NCBI RefSeq assembly: GCF_030063335.1
Contig: NZ_JASISW010000006.1
Span: 1-64,000 of the forward strand
Source of the DNA: Rhodococcus sp. G-MC3
GTDB taxonomy: Bacteria; Actinomycetota; Actinomycetes; Mycobacteriales; Mycobacteriaceae
Reading direction: 5' to 3'
Length of the DNA stretch: 64,000 bases
The position numbers and the translations under genes are program-made. Within the stretch, counting starts at the first letter, position 1. Each line of letters begins with the position of its first letter. The notes below the pieces were generated by a model. The model did not search any database, was not told where the DNA came from, and saw only the letters and a list, made by a program, of their open reading frames with translations. Below are positions 49,021 through 58,423 of the stretch, one piece after another.

Positions 49021-50034
49021 CTAGCCGAGCTTGCGGAGCCTCGGAGCCAAATCGCTCTCGAACAGCTCGAGGAACCGCTTCTGGTCGTGGCCTGGCGCAT
49101 GGAAGACGAGGTGATTGAGCCCTGCATCGGTGTACTGCTTGACCTTCTCGACGGCCTCGTCGGGGTCGGAGGCGACGATCCACCGCTTCGCGACCTGCTC
49201 GATGGGGAGTTCGTCGGCGGCCTTCTCCATTTCGATCGGGTCCTCGATGGAGTGCTTCTGCTCCGGCGTCAGCGACAGCGGCGCCCAGAACCGGCAGTTC
49301 TCCAGCGCCAGGTCAGGGTCGGTGTCGTAGGAGATCTTGATTTCGATCATCTTGTCGATCTCGGCTGCGTCGCGCTCGGCCTTGCCTGCGCCTTCTTCGA
49401 CGGCGGGCAGCAGCTTGTCGGTGTAGAGCTCCATACCCTTGCCGGAGGTACAGATGAAGCCGTCCCCCGACCGTCCCGCATATCGGGCGACTACGGGTCC
49501 TCCGGCCGCCACGTAGACCGGAATGCCACCTTCGGGGACGTCGTAGATCGAGGCGCCCTTGGTGTTGTAGTACTCGCCTTCGAAGTCGACGCGATCGCCG
49601 AGCCACAATTCGCGCATCAGGCGCACGGACTCACGCAGGCGCGCGAAACGCTCCTTGAAGTCGGGCCACTCTCCGCTGAAGCCGGTGGCGATCTCGTTCA
49701 GCGCCTCGCCGGTGCCGACGCCGAGCATGATGCGTCCCGGGTAGAGGCAGCCCATCGTCGCGAAGGCCTGGGCGATGACCGCCGGGTTGTAGCGGAACGT
49801 CGGCGTCAACACCGATGTGCCGAGCTGGATCGTCTTGGTGCGTTCGCCGACGGCTGTCATCCACGCCAGCGAGAACGGGGCGTGGCCGCCTTCGTGGCGC
49901 CACGGCTGAAAGTGGTCGCTGACCGTCGCCGAGTCCATGCCGTGCTGCTCGGCAAGCACACCGAGTTCGACGAGTTCACGCGGACCGAACTGCTCGGCCG
50001 ACGCCTTGTATCCAAGTTTCAAAGCCTGTGCCAC
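49021..50034 (-). CDS. fgd: F420-dependent glucose-6-phosphate dehydrogenase
   Basis: A 337-residue LLM-fold enzyme that oxidises glucose-6-phosphate while reducing F420, the main source of F420H2 in actinobacteria. The GTG at 50034 ([20 protein letters not shown]) has GGGAG upstream. Active-site residues appear as His41 and Trp45 (SDHFQPW) and Glu in [30 protein letters not shown] is the phosphate-binding lysine region. Length and motifs match mycobacterial FGD1. Confidence 0.96.
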   Translation of the reverse strand: MAQALKLGYKASAEQFGPRELVELGVLAEQHGMDSATVSDHFQPWRHEGGHAPFSLAWMTAVGERTKTIQLGTSVLTPTFRYNPAVIAQAFATMGCLYPGRIMLGVGTGEALNEIATGFSGEWPDFKERFARLRESVRLMRELWLGDRVDFEGEYYNTKGASIYDVPEGGIPVYVAAGGPVVARYAGRSGDGFICTSGKGMELYTDKLLPAVEEGAGKAERDAAEIDKMIEIKISYDTDPDLALENCRFWAPLSLTPEQKHSIEDPIEMEKAADELPIEQVAKRWIVASDPDEAVEKVKQYTDAGLNHLVFHAPGHDQKRFLELFESDLAPRLRKLG

Positions 50035-50112
50035 GCGCTACTCCCTCGTTCAAATGTCACTGGTACTCCGATTGTGCACTCTGCTCCGGCACACCGACAC
50101 GTCACCGTAGGT

Positions 50113-50463
50113 TCATTCGATCCCCAGCACGGTGACAACCGCCGCCAGCACAGCAATCGCACCGATCCCGACGGCGAAGAGCCATAGTTCCTTGGCCTCG
50201 GGCATCGGGGCGCCTGCTTCGAGCGCCCTGCGCACCTGCAGCCAACGCCGTAGGCCGACCATCGAGGCGGATGCGGCCATGAGAATCAGGACGAGTCCCA
50301 GGGTGACCCTGACCCAGCCGGTGCTGAAGTCGGGGACCAAGTGCACGATCGCGATCCCGCCGGCCAACAATCCGAGCGATGTCCTCATCCAGGCAAGGAA
50401 CGTGCGCTCGCTGGCGAGGGTGAATCGTTCGTCGGGACGCTGGGAAGGTTCGTCGGTCACCAA
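50113..50463 (-). CDS. DUF202/YidH-family membrane protein
   Basis: A 116-residue protein with three helices. The DUF202 start is complete: LASERTFLAWMRTSLGLLAG, followed by a second helix and GLRRWLQVRRALEAGAPMP before the last helix. The function of DUF202 proteins is unknown in bacteria (VTC1-like in eukaryotes). It is monocistronic, downstream of fgd's promoter side by 78 bp. Confidence 0.9.
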   Translation of the reverse strand: MVTDEPSQRPDERFTLASERTFLAWMRTSLGLLAGGIAIVHLVPDFSTGWVRVTLGLVLILMAASASMVGLRRWLQVRRALEAGAPMPEAKELWLFAVGIGAIAVLAAVVTVLGIE

Positions 50464-50600
50464 CCCATCATGCCAAGATTCGAGCTACGAGCGGAGTCTT
50501 CAGGTTGGGACTGTGCGAGCAGAAGGTATCGGCGAGATCAGAACATCTTCTCGGCGGCAAGGAACAGCGGACCATCGCGGTTGTAGGCGTCGAACCGCAC

Positions 50601-51305
50601 TCAGACCGGCGTACGCGCGAGCGTCAATCGGGAGCGCTGACGAAGCTCGAACCCCATCGACAGGTACAGCCTGATGGCGTTCTCGTTCGACGCCGATGCA
50701 TGCAGGAACGGCTTCTCCCCGCGCTCACGAATACCGTGGCCGACAGCGCGGACGAGCTCGGTGGCCAACCCTTTCCCGCGGTGAGCGTGGTCGGTACACA
50801 CCGCGCTGATCTCCGTCCAGCCTTCCGGGTGCATCCGCTCCCCCGCCATCGCAACGAGCACACCGGCTTCTCGGACTCCGAGGTACGTGCCCAGTTCGAA
50901 GGTCCGCGGCAGGAACGGCCCCGGCTTGGTGCGTTCGACGAGGCCCATCATCTCCGGTACATCCGCTGCCCCGAGGTGCACTGCGAACGGAAACGGCCGT
51001 GTCTCCAAGTGAGTGCCGACGAGCTGCACGAGCCCGAATTGATCGATCAACTCCCAGCCCGCGGGGAGTTCGTGTCCGATCCCTCGCAACGACACGATCT
51101 CGCCTGGGCCGAACAGCGCTGCAATATCGTCCCAGTCTTCGTTCTCGATGACGGGAGGGTGGCCCAGAAACGGCGCCACCTCGGGATCGAACCGGAAACT
51201 GCGGCCCACCGTCCGGGCAAAGCGAGCGTGCGCTCCGAGCAGAGAACTTCGGACGGGGTCGTCCAGCGGATGGCCGTCGGCCTGGACATCGGACTGCGTA
51301 CTCAC
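50601..51305 (-). CDS. GNAT-family acetyltransferase
   Basis: A 234-residue protein. The GTG at 51305 (STQSDVQADGHPLDDPVRSS) has AAGGAG eight bases upstream. The N-terminal half is a degenerate GNAT-like part (FRFDPEVAPFLGHPP). The C-terminal half is the active-looking GNAT with TEISAVCTDHAHRGKGLATE (acetyl-CoA loop) and ASNENAIRLYLSMGFELRQR. It resembles the FR47-type group. The substrate is unknown. Confidence 0.88.
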   Translation of the reverse strand: MSTQSDVQADGHPLDDPVRSSLLGAHARFARTVGRSFRFDPEVAPFLGHPPVIENEDWDDIAALFGPGEIVSLRGIGHELPAGWELIDQFGLVQLVGTHLETRPFPFAVHLGAADVPEMMGLVERTKPGPFLPRTFELGTYLGVREAGVLVAMAGERMHPEGWTEISAVCTDHAHRGKGLATELVRAVGHGIRERGEKPFLHASASNENAIRLYLSMGFELRQRSRLTLARTPV

Positions 51306-51371
51306 CGGGTGCTCTCCTTGTCTTACGTAGCGACTGAACTGGTCCAACCCCGGGAATCACGTGCCCATTCC

Positions 51372-51387
51372 CCTCGACGTGTCGAGG
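51372..51387. promoter_or_regulatory. 16-bp palindrome upstream of the GNAT gene
   Basis: CCTCGAC and GTCGAGG flank GT. It is in the 334-bp divergent gap 51306-51639 between the GNAT and winged-helix genes, 67 bases upstream of the GNAT start. Candidate operator. The rest of this gap shows only the hairpin at 51572-51600. Confidence 0.35.
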
Positions 51388-51571
51388 CTGTGCCACGCCG
51401 GCTACTGCCGTCGTTACCGAACGTCCGCGCGCTCCGCGATGTCGGAGGACACCTCGAGACGCCACATCGGATGTCGCGTCGTGCGCTCGCTGCACGACAG
51501 TGCGGTGTGAGACCTCCACCGGTTCGGATCAGCTCGAGCGAATACCTTTCTCGTCGACGCTTGGTGCGGTT

Positions 51572-51600
51572 ACATCGCTATCGTGGAGAAACAGCGATGT
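51572..51600. promoter_or_regulatory. inverted repeat in the leader of the winged-helix gene
   Basis: ACATCGCT and AGCGATGT are perfect 8-bp arms around 13 bases, ending 39 bases before the ATG at 51640. This is a plausible autoregulatory operator or leader hairpin. Confidence 0.4.
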
Positions 51601-51639
51601 CGACTCCGCGTGAGCGAGATGACACCCCTGGGAGGCGCC

Positions 51640-52155
51640 ATGACCACCGAAGACACCGTGTTGCTTCAGATTTCCGACACGGGCACCCCCGCGCTGGAAG
51701 GGCTGTCGCGACCGCAGCTGCACGCGTTCGCCGACGCCCTACGACAGACTGCCGCGAACTTCGCCCCGGGCGCACGCATCCTTACCCGCTTCGATGTGCG
51801 CTTCAGCGATCGTAACTCTCCGCTGGTCATCGATCTGCCGGCGCGCGATGTGATCGTGAGCGGCAAGAGCGTGCCGCTCAGTCACACAGAGTTCGAAATA
51901 CTTTCACAGCTGGCGCGCAATCCGCGGGTGGTGGTGAGCCGGGCGGATCTCACTGCCAGCGGGGGCAGACGCAGCGTCGATGTGCATTTGTCGCGCGTGC
52001 GAACCAAGCTCGGCTCCTTCGGCCGGTTGGTGACGACTGTCCGCGGTACCGGATACCGATTCGACCCAGAGCCCGGAGTCCGCGTCATCACCGAGTTGTC
52101 GATGCTGCGTTTGATGAATCCGGACCGGGCCGAGAACGGCAGAACCACTGCATGA
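51640..52155 (+). CDS. OmpR-type winged-helix regulator without a receiver domain
   Basis: A 171-residue protein from the ATG at 51640, with GGGAGG just upstream. Residues 60-150 are a Trans_reg_C domain: VPLSHTEFEILSQLARNPRV, VVSRADL, RRSVDVHLSRVRTKLGSFGR and VTTVRGTGYRFDPE. No phospho-receiver is present. The N-terminal 60 residues (PALEGLSRPQLHAFADALRQ) are an unassigned helical part. It probably binds DNA constitutively or senses a ligand. It precedes the dodecin gene by about 100 bp. Confidence 0.88.
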   Translation: MTTEDTVLLQISDTGTPALEGLSRPQLHAFADALRQTAANFAPGARILTRFDVRFSDRNSPLVIDLPARDVIVSGKSVPLSHTEFEILSQLARNPRVVVSRADLTASGGRRSVDVHLSRVRTKLGSFGRLVTTVRGTGYRFDPEPGVRVITELSMLRLMNPDRAENGRTTA

Positions 52156-52257
52156 TTCGGCCATTCCGTTTCGAATTCACCGAGACCGGTGAATCATCCA
52201 GTGCACGCACCACACACCATGCACCACACCATCGACTGCAAGGGAGCAGCACCCGAC

Positions 52258-52464
52258 ATGAGTGACAACATCTACCGAGTGACCGAGATCGTCGGAACGT
52301 CTACGGAAAGCTCCGACGACGCGGTACGCAAAGCCATTGCACGTGCAAACACGACGCTGAAGAATCTGGACTGGTTCGAGGTCGTGGAGACCCGTGGCCA
52401 CGTCGAGGACGGCGCGATCGCACACTTTCAGGTCACTGTGAAGATCGGCTTCAAGTTGGAGTGA
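52258..52464 (+). CDS. dodecin
   Basis: A 68-residue flavin-binding dodecamer subunit from the ATG at 52258, with AAGGGAG upstream. Family pattern: YRVTEIVGTSTESSDDAVRK, the flavin-stacking Trp in NLDWFEVVETRG and DGAIAHFQVTVKIGFKLE. Dodecins store or buffer FMN, riboflavin or CoA. The many flavin enzymes in this window give a plausible context. Confidence 0.95.
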   Translation: MSDNIYRVTEIVGTSTESSDDAVRKAIARANTTLKNLDWFEVVETRGHVEDGAIAHFQVTVKIGFKLE

Positions 52465-52532
52465 GACCACCGCTCGGAGTCCAGCGGACGCGCGCACGCA
52501 GGCCAGGTTTCAACCGGCAAGGGTGCGCGCGT

Positions 52533-53810
52533 CTACGCGTTCCACCGGGCCTTGTGTTCGGCGTGAGTGCGCAGGTACGCACCGGGCGCGAAGTGAGTGT
52601 CATAGAAATCGAGGTCGATGTTCTGCGCTTGCAGATACATCAGAGCGTGCACCGTGGGCACAGTGCCGGGGATCTTGCCGAAACTCTCGTAGATATAGGA
52701 CGCCTCGAGAGTCACCAACTCTTGAACTGCCGAGGCCGGCAGCGCAGCCGAACGCACCTTCCTGGTATCGGCCCACGGGCCGGGAGTGTCCGGGTGGAAG
52801 GGTCCCCCGACACCGTACTTGCGAACGAAGTACTTCTCGACGCCGTCGGCGACGGTTTTCACATGCGGCGGCGACAGGGTGTCGAAGTACCCGTCCAGAC
52901 CCGTGGCGTTCGGAAAAGGCCACCGAGGATCGGTATCGGACCTGAATCCGAGCCCGGGTGCACGGGGATCACCGGAGCCGCCGAGAACCGACAACCTGTC
53001 CAGACCGTCGAACATCCATCCGCCCAGGCCGAGTGCTTGCAGTACCAGTACGCCGTTGTGGGTTGCGGTGGCGAGCTCGGCACTCGCTTCGGTCAACGTG
53101 TATTGCTCGACGAAGGAGAGCGGCACCGGATCGTCGAAGTGAGCCAGGGACGCGAACTTCTCCACGCCGGGTATCAGCCGGTCGTGGACGTCGTCGAAAA
53201 TCACGTACCCGTTTGCGGCGAAGAACGACAGGTTGGCGATGAGGTGCTCACTGAGATCGGCGACCGGAAACGCAAGCAGGCTGCCGGGGTGGTTCGCGAT
53301 CCACGTGTTGTGGCCCTCCATATAGGGCTCTTCACGCGGCAGCGGCAACCGTGCATCGGACAGCCTCACATACTGGTCGGCTGTGTGGTTCAGCCAGTCT
53401 TCGAGATCGAATTCACCCGAGAGAGGGGCTGTGTCGCGAGTCGGCAGTAGATAGGTTCCCGAGTCGTCGGTGAAGAACAGCTGGCTGGTATGAAACCCGG
53501 CTGCCGACGGAAACGTCCGCCCGACGGCACTGCCCGGGTAGTTGGGGAACTTCGGAGCATAACCGCCATGCCGAGTGATGCCGTAGTGCCAGCCGGTGAC
53601 GCCGCCGACCACCGAGAGCAACAGGGCCCGTTCCACTTCTGTCAACGGCGTGACGGGGTGACGACTCTTGAATGCCAGTGGTCCGTCGGGAATTTCACCA
53701 CCGAGAGGGAACCTGCGTGAGCGTCGTCCGGCGATCGCGTCGAGCAAGGAGAACGACGCCGCATCGGTCAAGGCTGCGCGTTGCGCCTCGGTGACGGTCA
53801 GCCTTGCCAC
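52533..53810 (-). CDS. unassigned 425-residue protein with nitroreductase-like N-terminal pattern
   Basis: The N-terminus resembles SagB/nitroreductase-type proteins: LDAIAGRRSRRFPLG (basic FMN-phosphate-like site), LTEVERALLLSVVGGVTG and GRTFPSAAGFHTSQLFFTDD. The later part (about 190-425) is not recognised and contains HNTWIANHPGSLLAFP, GLGGWMFDGLDRL and ETRKV-like regions; the C-terminus has LMYLQAQNIDLDFYDTHFAP. It may be a distant flavoprotein. Two features need care: length nearly twice a simple nitroreductase, and no helper genes. It overlaps the alpha/beta-hydrolase gene by 13 bp on the same strand, implying co-expression. Confidence 0.65.
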   Translation of the reverse strand: MARLTVTEAQRAALTDAASFSLLDAIAGRRSRRFPLGGEIPDGPLAFKSRHPVTPLTEVERALLLSVVGGVTGWHYGITRHGGYAPKFPNYPGSAVGRTFPSAAGFHTSQLFFTDDSGTYLLPTRDTAPLSGEFDLEDWLNHTADQYVRLSDARLPLPREEPYMEGHNTWIANHPGSLLAFPVADLSEHLIANLSFFAANGYVIFDDVHDRLIPGVEKFASLAHFDDPVPLSFVEQYTLTEASAELATATHNGVLVLQALGLGGWMFDGLDRLSVLGGSGDPRAPGLGFRSDTDPRWPFPNATGLDGYFDTLSPPHVKTVADGVEKYFVRKYGVGGPFHPDTPGPWADTRKVRSAALPASAVQELVTLEASYIYESFGKIPGTVPTVHALMYLQAQNIDLDFYDTHFAPGAYLRTHAEHKARWNA

Positions 53811-54619
53811 GACGACTCTTCCTCGTAGGCGCGGTTCGCCTCCGAGTCTGCCTGTTCCAGTACGAAATTCGCGATGACAGCGGCGGTACGTCGGTGACCG
53901 GTCTCGTTGAGGACGTCGTGCCTGGCACCCGAGATCTCACGAAGCTCGAAGTTGGGCACACGCCCCACCCAGGTACGCACACCGTCGATCGGTGAGATCC
54001 GATCGAGTTCACCGTGCACGGCGAGGACGGGAACCCGAAGACTAGGCAGATCCGCGTCGAAGCGCGACCACGCCCGCGGAAACTCCGTCGCGAGAAGCTG
54101 ACCCGAGTCACTGCTGACGAATGCGAGGGGATCGTTCACCAGTGCATCGAGGTAGAACGGGTCGGCGGACAATTCGCTCGGATCGAGGTCGAACTGCTGC
54201 GCACCGTCTTTTTCGAGCCACGGCAGCGCCGACAGCGGTGCGCCGGAGATGACGGCAGCGCAGTAGCGGGCCGAATCGTCGAGGACCGCGAGCGTCGCGA
54301 CGACAGAACCCAGTGAGTGGCCGATGGCGATCATCGGCACGTCGGGAGTTGCCAACCGAGCGATCGAGCTCAGCGTCGACGCATCTCTACCGAGGTCACG
54401 TAGCGAGCCGAAGTCGCCGCGGTCGCCGGTGGAGAGCCCATGGCCGATCTGATCGAGGGCCCACACGTCGATGCCGTCGGCACTCAACGAGTCGGCGAAC
54501 CGGTGGTAGAGCCCCGAGTGCTCGCCGTACCCGTGCAGGAAGATCACGGCGACCCTCGCGACTTCCGCGGCCCAGTGTCGGTAGTAGACGGGCCCCCGCG
54601 AGCCGTCGAAGAATGGCAT
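53798..54619 (-). CDS. alpha/beta hydrolase (monoacylglycerol lipase/lysophospholipase type)
   Basis: A 273-residue enzyme from the ATG at 54619 (PFFDGSRGPVYYRHW). Oxyanion HGYGEHSGLY, nucleophile in AIGHSLGS, acid in VHGELDRISPIDG and His in SGARHDVLNE make a complete Ser-Asp-His triad. The HGYGEHSGRY-type motif and DQIGHGLSTGDRG point to monoglyceride lipase or lysophospholipase activity. It overlaps the unassigned 425-residue gene downstream. Confidence 0.9.
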   Translation of the reverse strand: MPFFDGSRGPVYYRHWAAEVARVAVIFLHGYGEHSGLYHRFADSLSADGIDVWALDQIGHGLSTGDRGDFGSLRDLGRDASTLSSIARLATPDVPMIAIGHSLGSVVATLAVLDDSARYCAAVISGAPLSALPWLEKDGAQQFDLDPSELSADPFYLDALVNDPLAFVSSDSGQLLATEFPRAWSRFDADLPSLRVPVLAVHGELDRISPIDGVRTWVGRVPNFELREISGARHDVLNETGHRRTAAVIANFVLEQADSEANRAYEEESSWQG

Positions 54620-54743
54620 GGCACCGAGTCCATCACCAGCAGTGGGCTGCGTCAATGGCTCGGATCGGTCAAGAGTTGGCCCAGGGTGTCGGCGGCAGGA
54701 CAGGTAGCGTCGAGCACGACCCAATTCGATGCAGGAGGCCACC

Positions 54744-55514
54744 ATGTCGAGAGCACTCAGTCACGCGAAGGCGGTTCAGAGCACCGCGGGCAATGGCACC
54801 GTGGCAACCGAGCCCAATCCCCGCCGAATTCGCGCGTACTTCGGCGGCGAGGTCATCGTCGACACCACGGAGTCGGTCTACCTGTTCGAGCAGGACCACC
54901 TGCCCGCGTACTACATACCGTGGACGGATGTACGTCAGGATTTTCTGCGGGAATCCGATACGACGACGGTGTGTCCGAGGAAGGGAACGGCGACGTACCA
55001 CACGATCGATGCCGGGGGTAAGTCTTCGGTCGATGCTCTGTGGACCTACCCGCAGGCGCTCGCCGACGCCCTCGATCTGAGCGAGTACGTCTCCTTCTAC
55101 TGGGACCGGGTCGATGCGTGGTTCGAGGAGGACGAGCAGGTGTTCGTCCATCCACGCGATCCCTACGTCCGTGTCGATGTGCTGCCCACGTCGCGCCACG
55201 TGCAGGTATACCTCGGAGATGTTCTGGTCGCGGAGACACGTAGCGCGAAACTTTTGTTCGAGACCGGGCTACCCCCGAGGTACTACATCCCTCGAATCGA
55301 CGTGATGAATTCACTGTTCACCGAGTCGGCCACGACGACGGCCTGCCCGTACAAGGGCACGGCGTCCTACGTGTCGGTTTTGTCCGGCCCGCAGGACATA
55401 GCTTGGTTCTATCCGCAGACTATGGTCGCGGCATCCGGGATCGAGAACCATCTGTCGTTCTACTCCGCGCGTGGCGCCCGGATCGTGGTCGACGGTGTTG
55501 TCCTCGACGACTGA
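54744..55514 (+). CDS. protein with two DUF427 domains
   Basis: A 256-residue protein from the ATG at 54744, with AGGAGG six bases upstream. Two tandem DUF427 units: RIRAYFGGEVIVDTTESVYL then ARTTTVCPRKGTATYHTI-like, and HVQVYLGDVLVAETRSAKLL then TTTACPYKGTASYVSV. Each has a YYIP motif before the Cys-Pro-x-Lys-Gly. DUF427 folds are small beta barrels of unknown function. It is divergent from the hydrolase. Confidence 0.9.
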   Translation: MSRALSHAKAVQSTAGNGTVATEPNPRRIRAYFGGEVIVDTTESVYLFEQDHLPAYYIPWTDVRQDFLRESDTTTVCPRKGTATYHTIDAGGKSSVDALWTYPQALADALDLSEYVSFYWDRVDAWFEEDEQVFVHPRDPYVRVDVLPTSRHVQVYLGDVLVAETRSAKLLFETGLPPRYYIPRIDVMNSLFTESATTTACPYKGTASYVSVLSGPQDIAWFYPQTMVAASGIENHLSFYSARGARIVVDGVVLDD

Positions 55515-55565
55515 GGTCCGACGGCAGCACTCGACATCGGAGAGCTCTGTCCTACTCCTGTGCGC

Positions 55566-56048
55566 ATGACGCACGACGGACCTGCGCTGATTCGTCCCCC
55601 GACTGCCGATGAGGCAGCCGAAATCGCAGCGGTGCACACGGCAGTGTGGTGCAGTACGTTCGGTGGAACGGTCCCGGAGACGTTCCTCGATGCGGCAGCC
55701 GAAGCCCGGCGCACCGAACATTGGGAAGCCGTAATCGGATTCGGCGATCGCGAACATACTGTCTTTGTTGCGGAACAGGATTCGTCGATCGCCGGGTTGG
55801 TTCACGCCGGAACGGAGATGGACCGGCACAAAATTTTTGCCTTATACGTCCTGGAGGCCTTCCATGGGACCGGGGTCGGCCAGCGATTACTCGACGCCGT
55901 GCTCGTCGACGAACCGACCGAGTTGTGGGTCGCGCAAAACAACCACCGTGCGGTTGCTTTCTATCGCCGCAACGGTTTCGTCCCTGACGGCACAGCGGAG
56001 GACTTCCCCGGGATCGACGGCTTCGTGACCATCAAGCTCGTGCGCTGA
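55566..56048 (+). CDS. GNAT-family acetyltransferase
   Basis: A 160-residue GNAT from the ATG at 55566; a GTG two codons upstream is possible. Motifs: IRPPTADEAAEIAAVHTAVW, IFALYVLEAFHGTGVGQRLL (acetyl-CoA loop) and VAQNNHRAVAFYRRNGFVPD. It is of typical length. The substrate is unknown. Confidence 0.9.
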   Translation: MTHDGPALIRPPTADEAAEIAAVHTAVWCSTFGGTVPETFLDAAAEARRTEHWEAVIGFGDREHTVFVAEQDSSIAGLVHAGTEMDRHKIFALYVLEAFHGTGVGQRLLDAVLVDEPTELWVAQNNHRAVAFYRRNGFVPDGTAEDFPGIDGFVTIKLVR

Positions 56049-56083
56049 ACTTTCTGTCGGTACGTCGTTGCACCTTCCCTGAC

Positions 56084-57580
56084 ATGCAGAAGTTGGGGGA
56101 CTTCCACAGCGCATCCACGCTCTCCGATCAGGAGCTCGTGGACGGGCTGGTCCATGTTCATTCCGTTGAAGCACAATTGGCGGCGAGCAAATTCGCGATG
56201 CTCGCCGAGGCAGACCTCCGAGGTGTGGGCAAGAAGCTGAACTCGTCGTCGATCAAACGGTGGTATGTCTCGGCAGCACGCATCACCGATACCGGTTCCG
56301 GCCAGCAGGTCGCACTCGGCCATTGGCTCGGCGATCATCCTACTGTGGCCAACGCTTTGGCAGACTCCATGATTCACGCGGCTCACGCCAAAGCTATAGC
56401 CGATGGGCTCACAATTGTCCTCCTTGCCGACGGAACTCTCGATGCAACAGCCCAGAACAAAACAGTGGACGTTCTTTTGGATCTCGCGACACGCTCGACC
56501 GCAAACGCAGTGAGCCGGCGCGCCCAAGAACTGGCTCAGGGTGCAGCAGAGGACGCCCGCGCCCGCTACCACGCAGAACAGCAGCGCCGACGCGAAGATG
56601 AGCGACGCCGCGCTGAAGGCCTGAACAATCAGGACGAGCCACATCCAGCAGACGAACGGGGGCCCGCCGACTCTCCCGACCCGACCGAACGTGAAAACCC
56701 GTTACCCCCTACACCGCCATTGTCGCTGTCCGAGAACACGTCACTGAATTCTTTCAACGTCTACCCACTGGCCAACGGGCGCAGCAGAATCGAAGGCAAC
56801 GTCGACAAACTAACTGCCGAGAAGCTCCTCACCGCGCTGTTGCCGCTCAGCGCACCCAGGCCATCGCCGGAGGGAGAGCCTGACCCGCGCACTCCTACCC
56901 AGCGTCGTTCGGATGGATTCGGTCAGATGCTCGATCGCCATCTTCGCGGATCGGAAACCTCCGGTCAGAACCACACCGGCAACGTCAATTTGATAATCAA
57001 TCTCGCCGACCTGATGTCGAAAAAGAATCAGACCGGTGAGCAGGGTGAGGCATCACGGACCGACTCACCCGACCACGCAGGCGGAAGCGATCGCGGCACC
57101 GCTAGCACACCGATCTCGAAAGCCGGCGATCAATCTTCCGATTCAGCAGACTGGCCGTTCCACCTCGATTGGACCGGCCCCATCAGCCGACATCTCACCC
57201 AGTACCTCACATGCGACGCCGACCTGACCCCTGTGATCGTCGACGGTGCGGGCGTACCTCTGGTCCTGGGACACACCATTCGGTTGGCGACGTCCGGACA
57301 GCGCAAGGCCGTCACCATCCGCGACCGCTGCTGCGTCAAATGTGGGGCGCCCGCAGAGTGGTGCAAGGTTCATCATCTTGTGTACTGGACCGATGGCGGC
57401 CCGACCGATCTGAGAAACCTTGCACTTCTCTGCGGGGATTGCCACAAGATCGTTCACCACACCGAGTGGGACATCATCATGGGCTCCGACGGCCACCCGT
57501 GGCTCATACCACCTCCGACGGATGACGCCGAGCGACAACCCATTCCCAGTTTCTACCGCCGGCGAAAACACAGCGGCTAG
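56084..57580 (+). CDS. DUF222-HNH endonuclease (13E12-type)
   Basis: A 498-residue protein. Residues 1-330 are DUF222-like and helical with a long disordered polar stretch (about 190-230 and 310-345). The C-terminal HNH domain reads CCVKCGAPAEWCKVHHLVYW then LRNLALLCGDCHKIVHHTEW, with zinc cysteines and the HNH histidines. These are multicopy genes in mycobacteria and rhodococci (REP13E12-related). It lies next to two broken genes, compatible with a rearrangement-prone spot. No intein or group I intron context was seen. Confidence 0.88.
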   Translation: MQKLGDFHSASTLSDQELVDGLVHVHSVEAQLAASKFAMLAEADLRGVGKKLNSSSIKRWYVSAARITDTGSGQQVALGHWLGDHPTVANALADSMIHAAHAKAIADGLTIVLLADGTLDATAQNKTVDVLLDLATRSTANAVSRRAQELAQGAAEDARARYHAEQQRRREDERRRAEGLNNQDEPHPADERGPADSPDPTERENPLPPTPPLSLSENTSLNSFNVYPLANGRSRIEGNVDKLTAEKLLTALLPLSAPRPSPEGEPDPRTPTQRRSDGFGQMLDRHLRGSETSGQNHTGNVNLIINLADLMSKKNQTGEQGEASRTDSPDHAGGSDRGTASTPISKAGDQSSDSADWPFHLDWTGPISRHLTQYLTCDADLTPVIVDGAGVPLVLGHTIRLATSGQRKAVTIRDRCCVKCGAPAEWCKVHHLVYWTDGGPTDLRNLALLCGDCHKIVHHTEWDIIMGSDGHPWLIPPPTDDAERQPIPSFYRRRKHSG

Positions 57581-57651
57581 AGACTGACCGCCGGCAACCG
57601 TCCACACGACGATGCCGGTACAGAGAGCATTGCTGCGCTGGCCGATTGTGC

Positions 57652-58144
57652 ATACCCTGCCTTCTGACCCGTTCGTTCAGCGAACAACGCGCCTCAGCCG
57701 TCAGTTCGTACGGAAGGCCTGTCATTCACCTGACGATGGACGGGTTTCATCGCCCTCGGGCGCATCGGCATCGCCGGGGAAGGATGTCAGCGGACGGGTA
57801 CTACGAGGATGCATACGATTTCGAGTCGCTGATCGAGCACGTGCTCCAACCGCTCGGCCCGGACGGTGCCGGTCTGTATCGCCGAGGCATCATCGTCCTG
57901 GCATCGGACACCCCTACCGAGGCCGAGACGTTGTTTTCCCCCACAAACGCGGTGCTGGTCATCGACGGCACATTCCTTCACCGGGCGCCGTTGACCGAGT
58001 ACTGGGACCGAGAAGGCAGCGGAGGCGTTCGATCTCCGCTACCACGCGGCGTCACGCCGCTACCTCGAGGAAGTAGGTCCACGCGACCTCGCGACCTTCG
58101 TCGTCAACAACGATCGGGCGTCACCCACCGAAGTACCCCGTTGA
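57652..58144 (+). pseudogene. uridine-kinase-like P-loop kinase, decayed
   Basis: The frame around 57720-58010 reads GRPVIHLTMDGFHRPRAHRH, ADGYYEDAYDFESLIEHVL and AVLVIDGTFLHRAPLTEYWD, the middle of a uridine/nucleoside kinase. Near 58015 the frame shifts, and the next frame gives AFDLRYHAASRRYLEEVGPR and TFVVNNDRASP, the family's C-terminal end, to the TGA at 58142. The N-terminal P-loop (GxxGxGKT) is absent. The gene has therefore lost its ATP site and part of its core and cannot be a functional kinase. Confidence 0.65.
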
Positions 58145-58423
58145 GTGTCGGCCGAACGGAGGCTGCGGACTGCCCACAGGGTGGTCCCGCCCAACTCCGG
58201 CACTTCCTCGTACACGAACCGATGCGCTGCACGTTCTACGAGTCGGCCGAAGGGTGCTCGTCGAACTCCCGTCGCAAGGACGCTCAGGTGTCGTCGGCGA
58301 CACAAACCTTCACATTGATATCGGAAACTCTGCGATGACCAAGGGCCCGGCGCGGTGGACTCCGTAGCTCAATGTGGTTGTCATGCTTCGCGGTTGGAGG
58401 GAGTCAGGCTGGGTCCTACAGTG

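Noticed and set aside
58060..58305. Minus-strand frame across the 3' end of the kinase remnant
   Set aside because: It is opposite the remnant, has no similarity I recognise, and may be a fragment or shadow.
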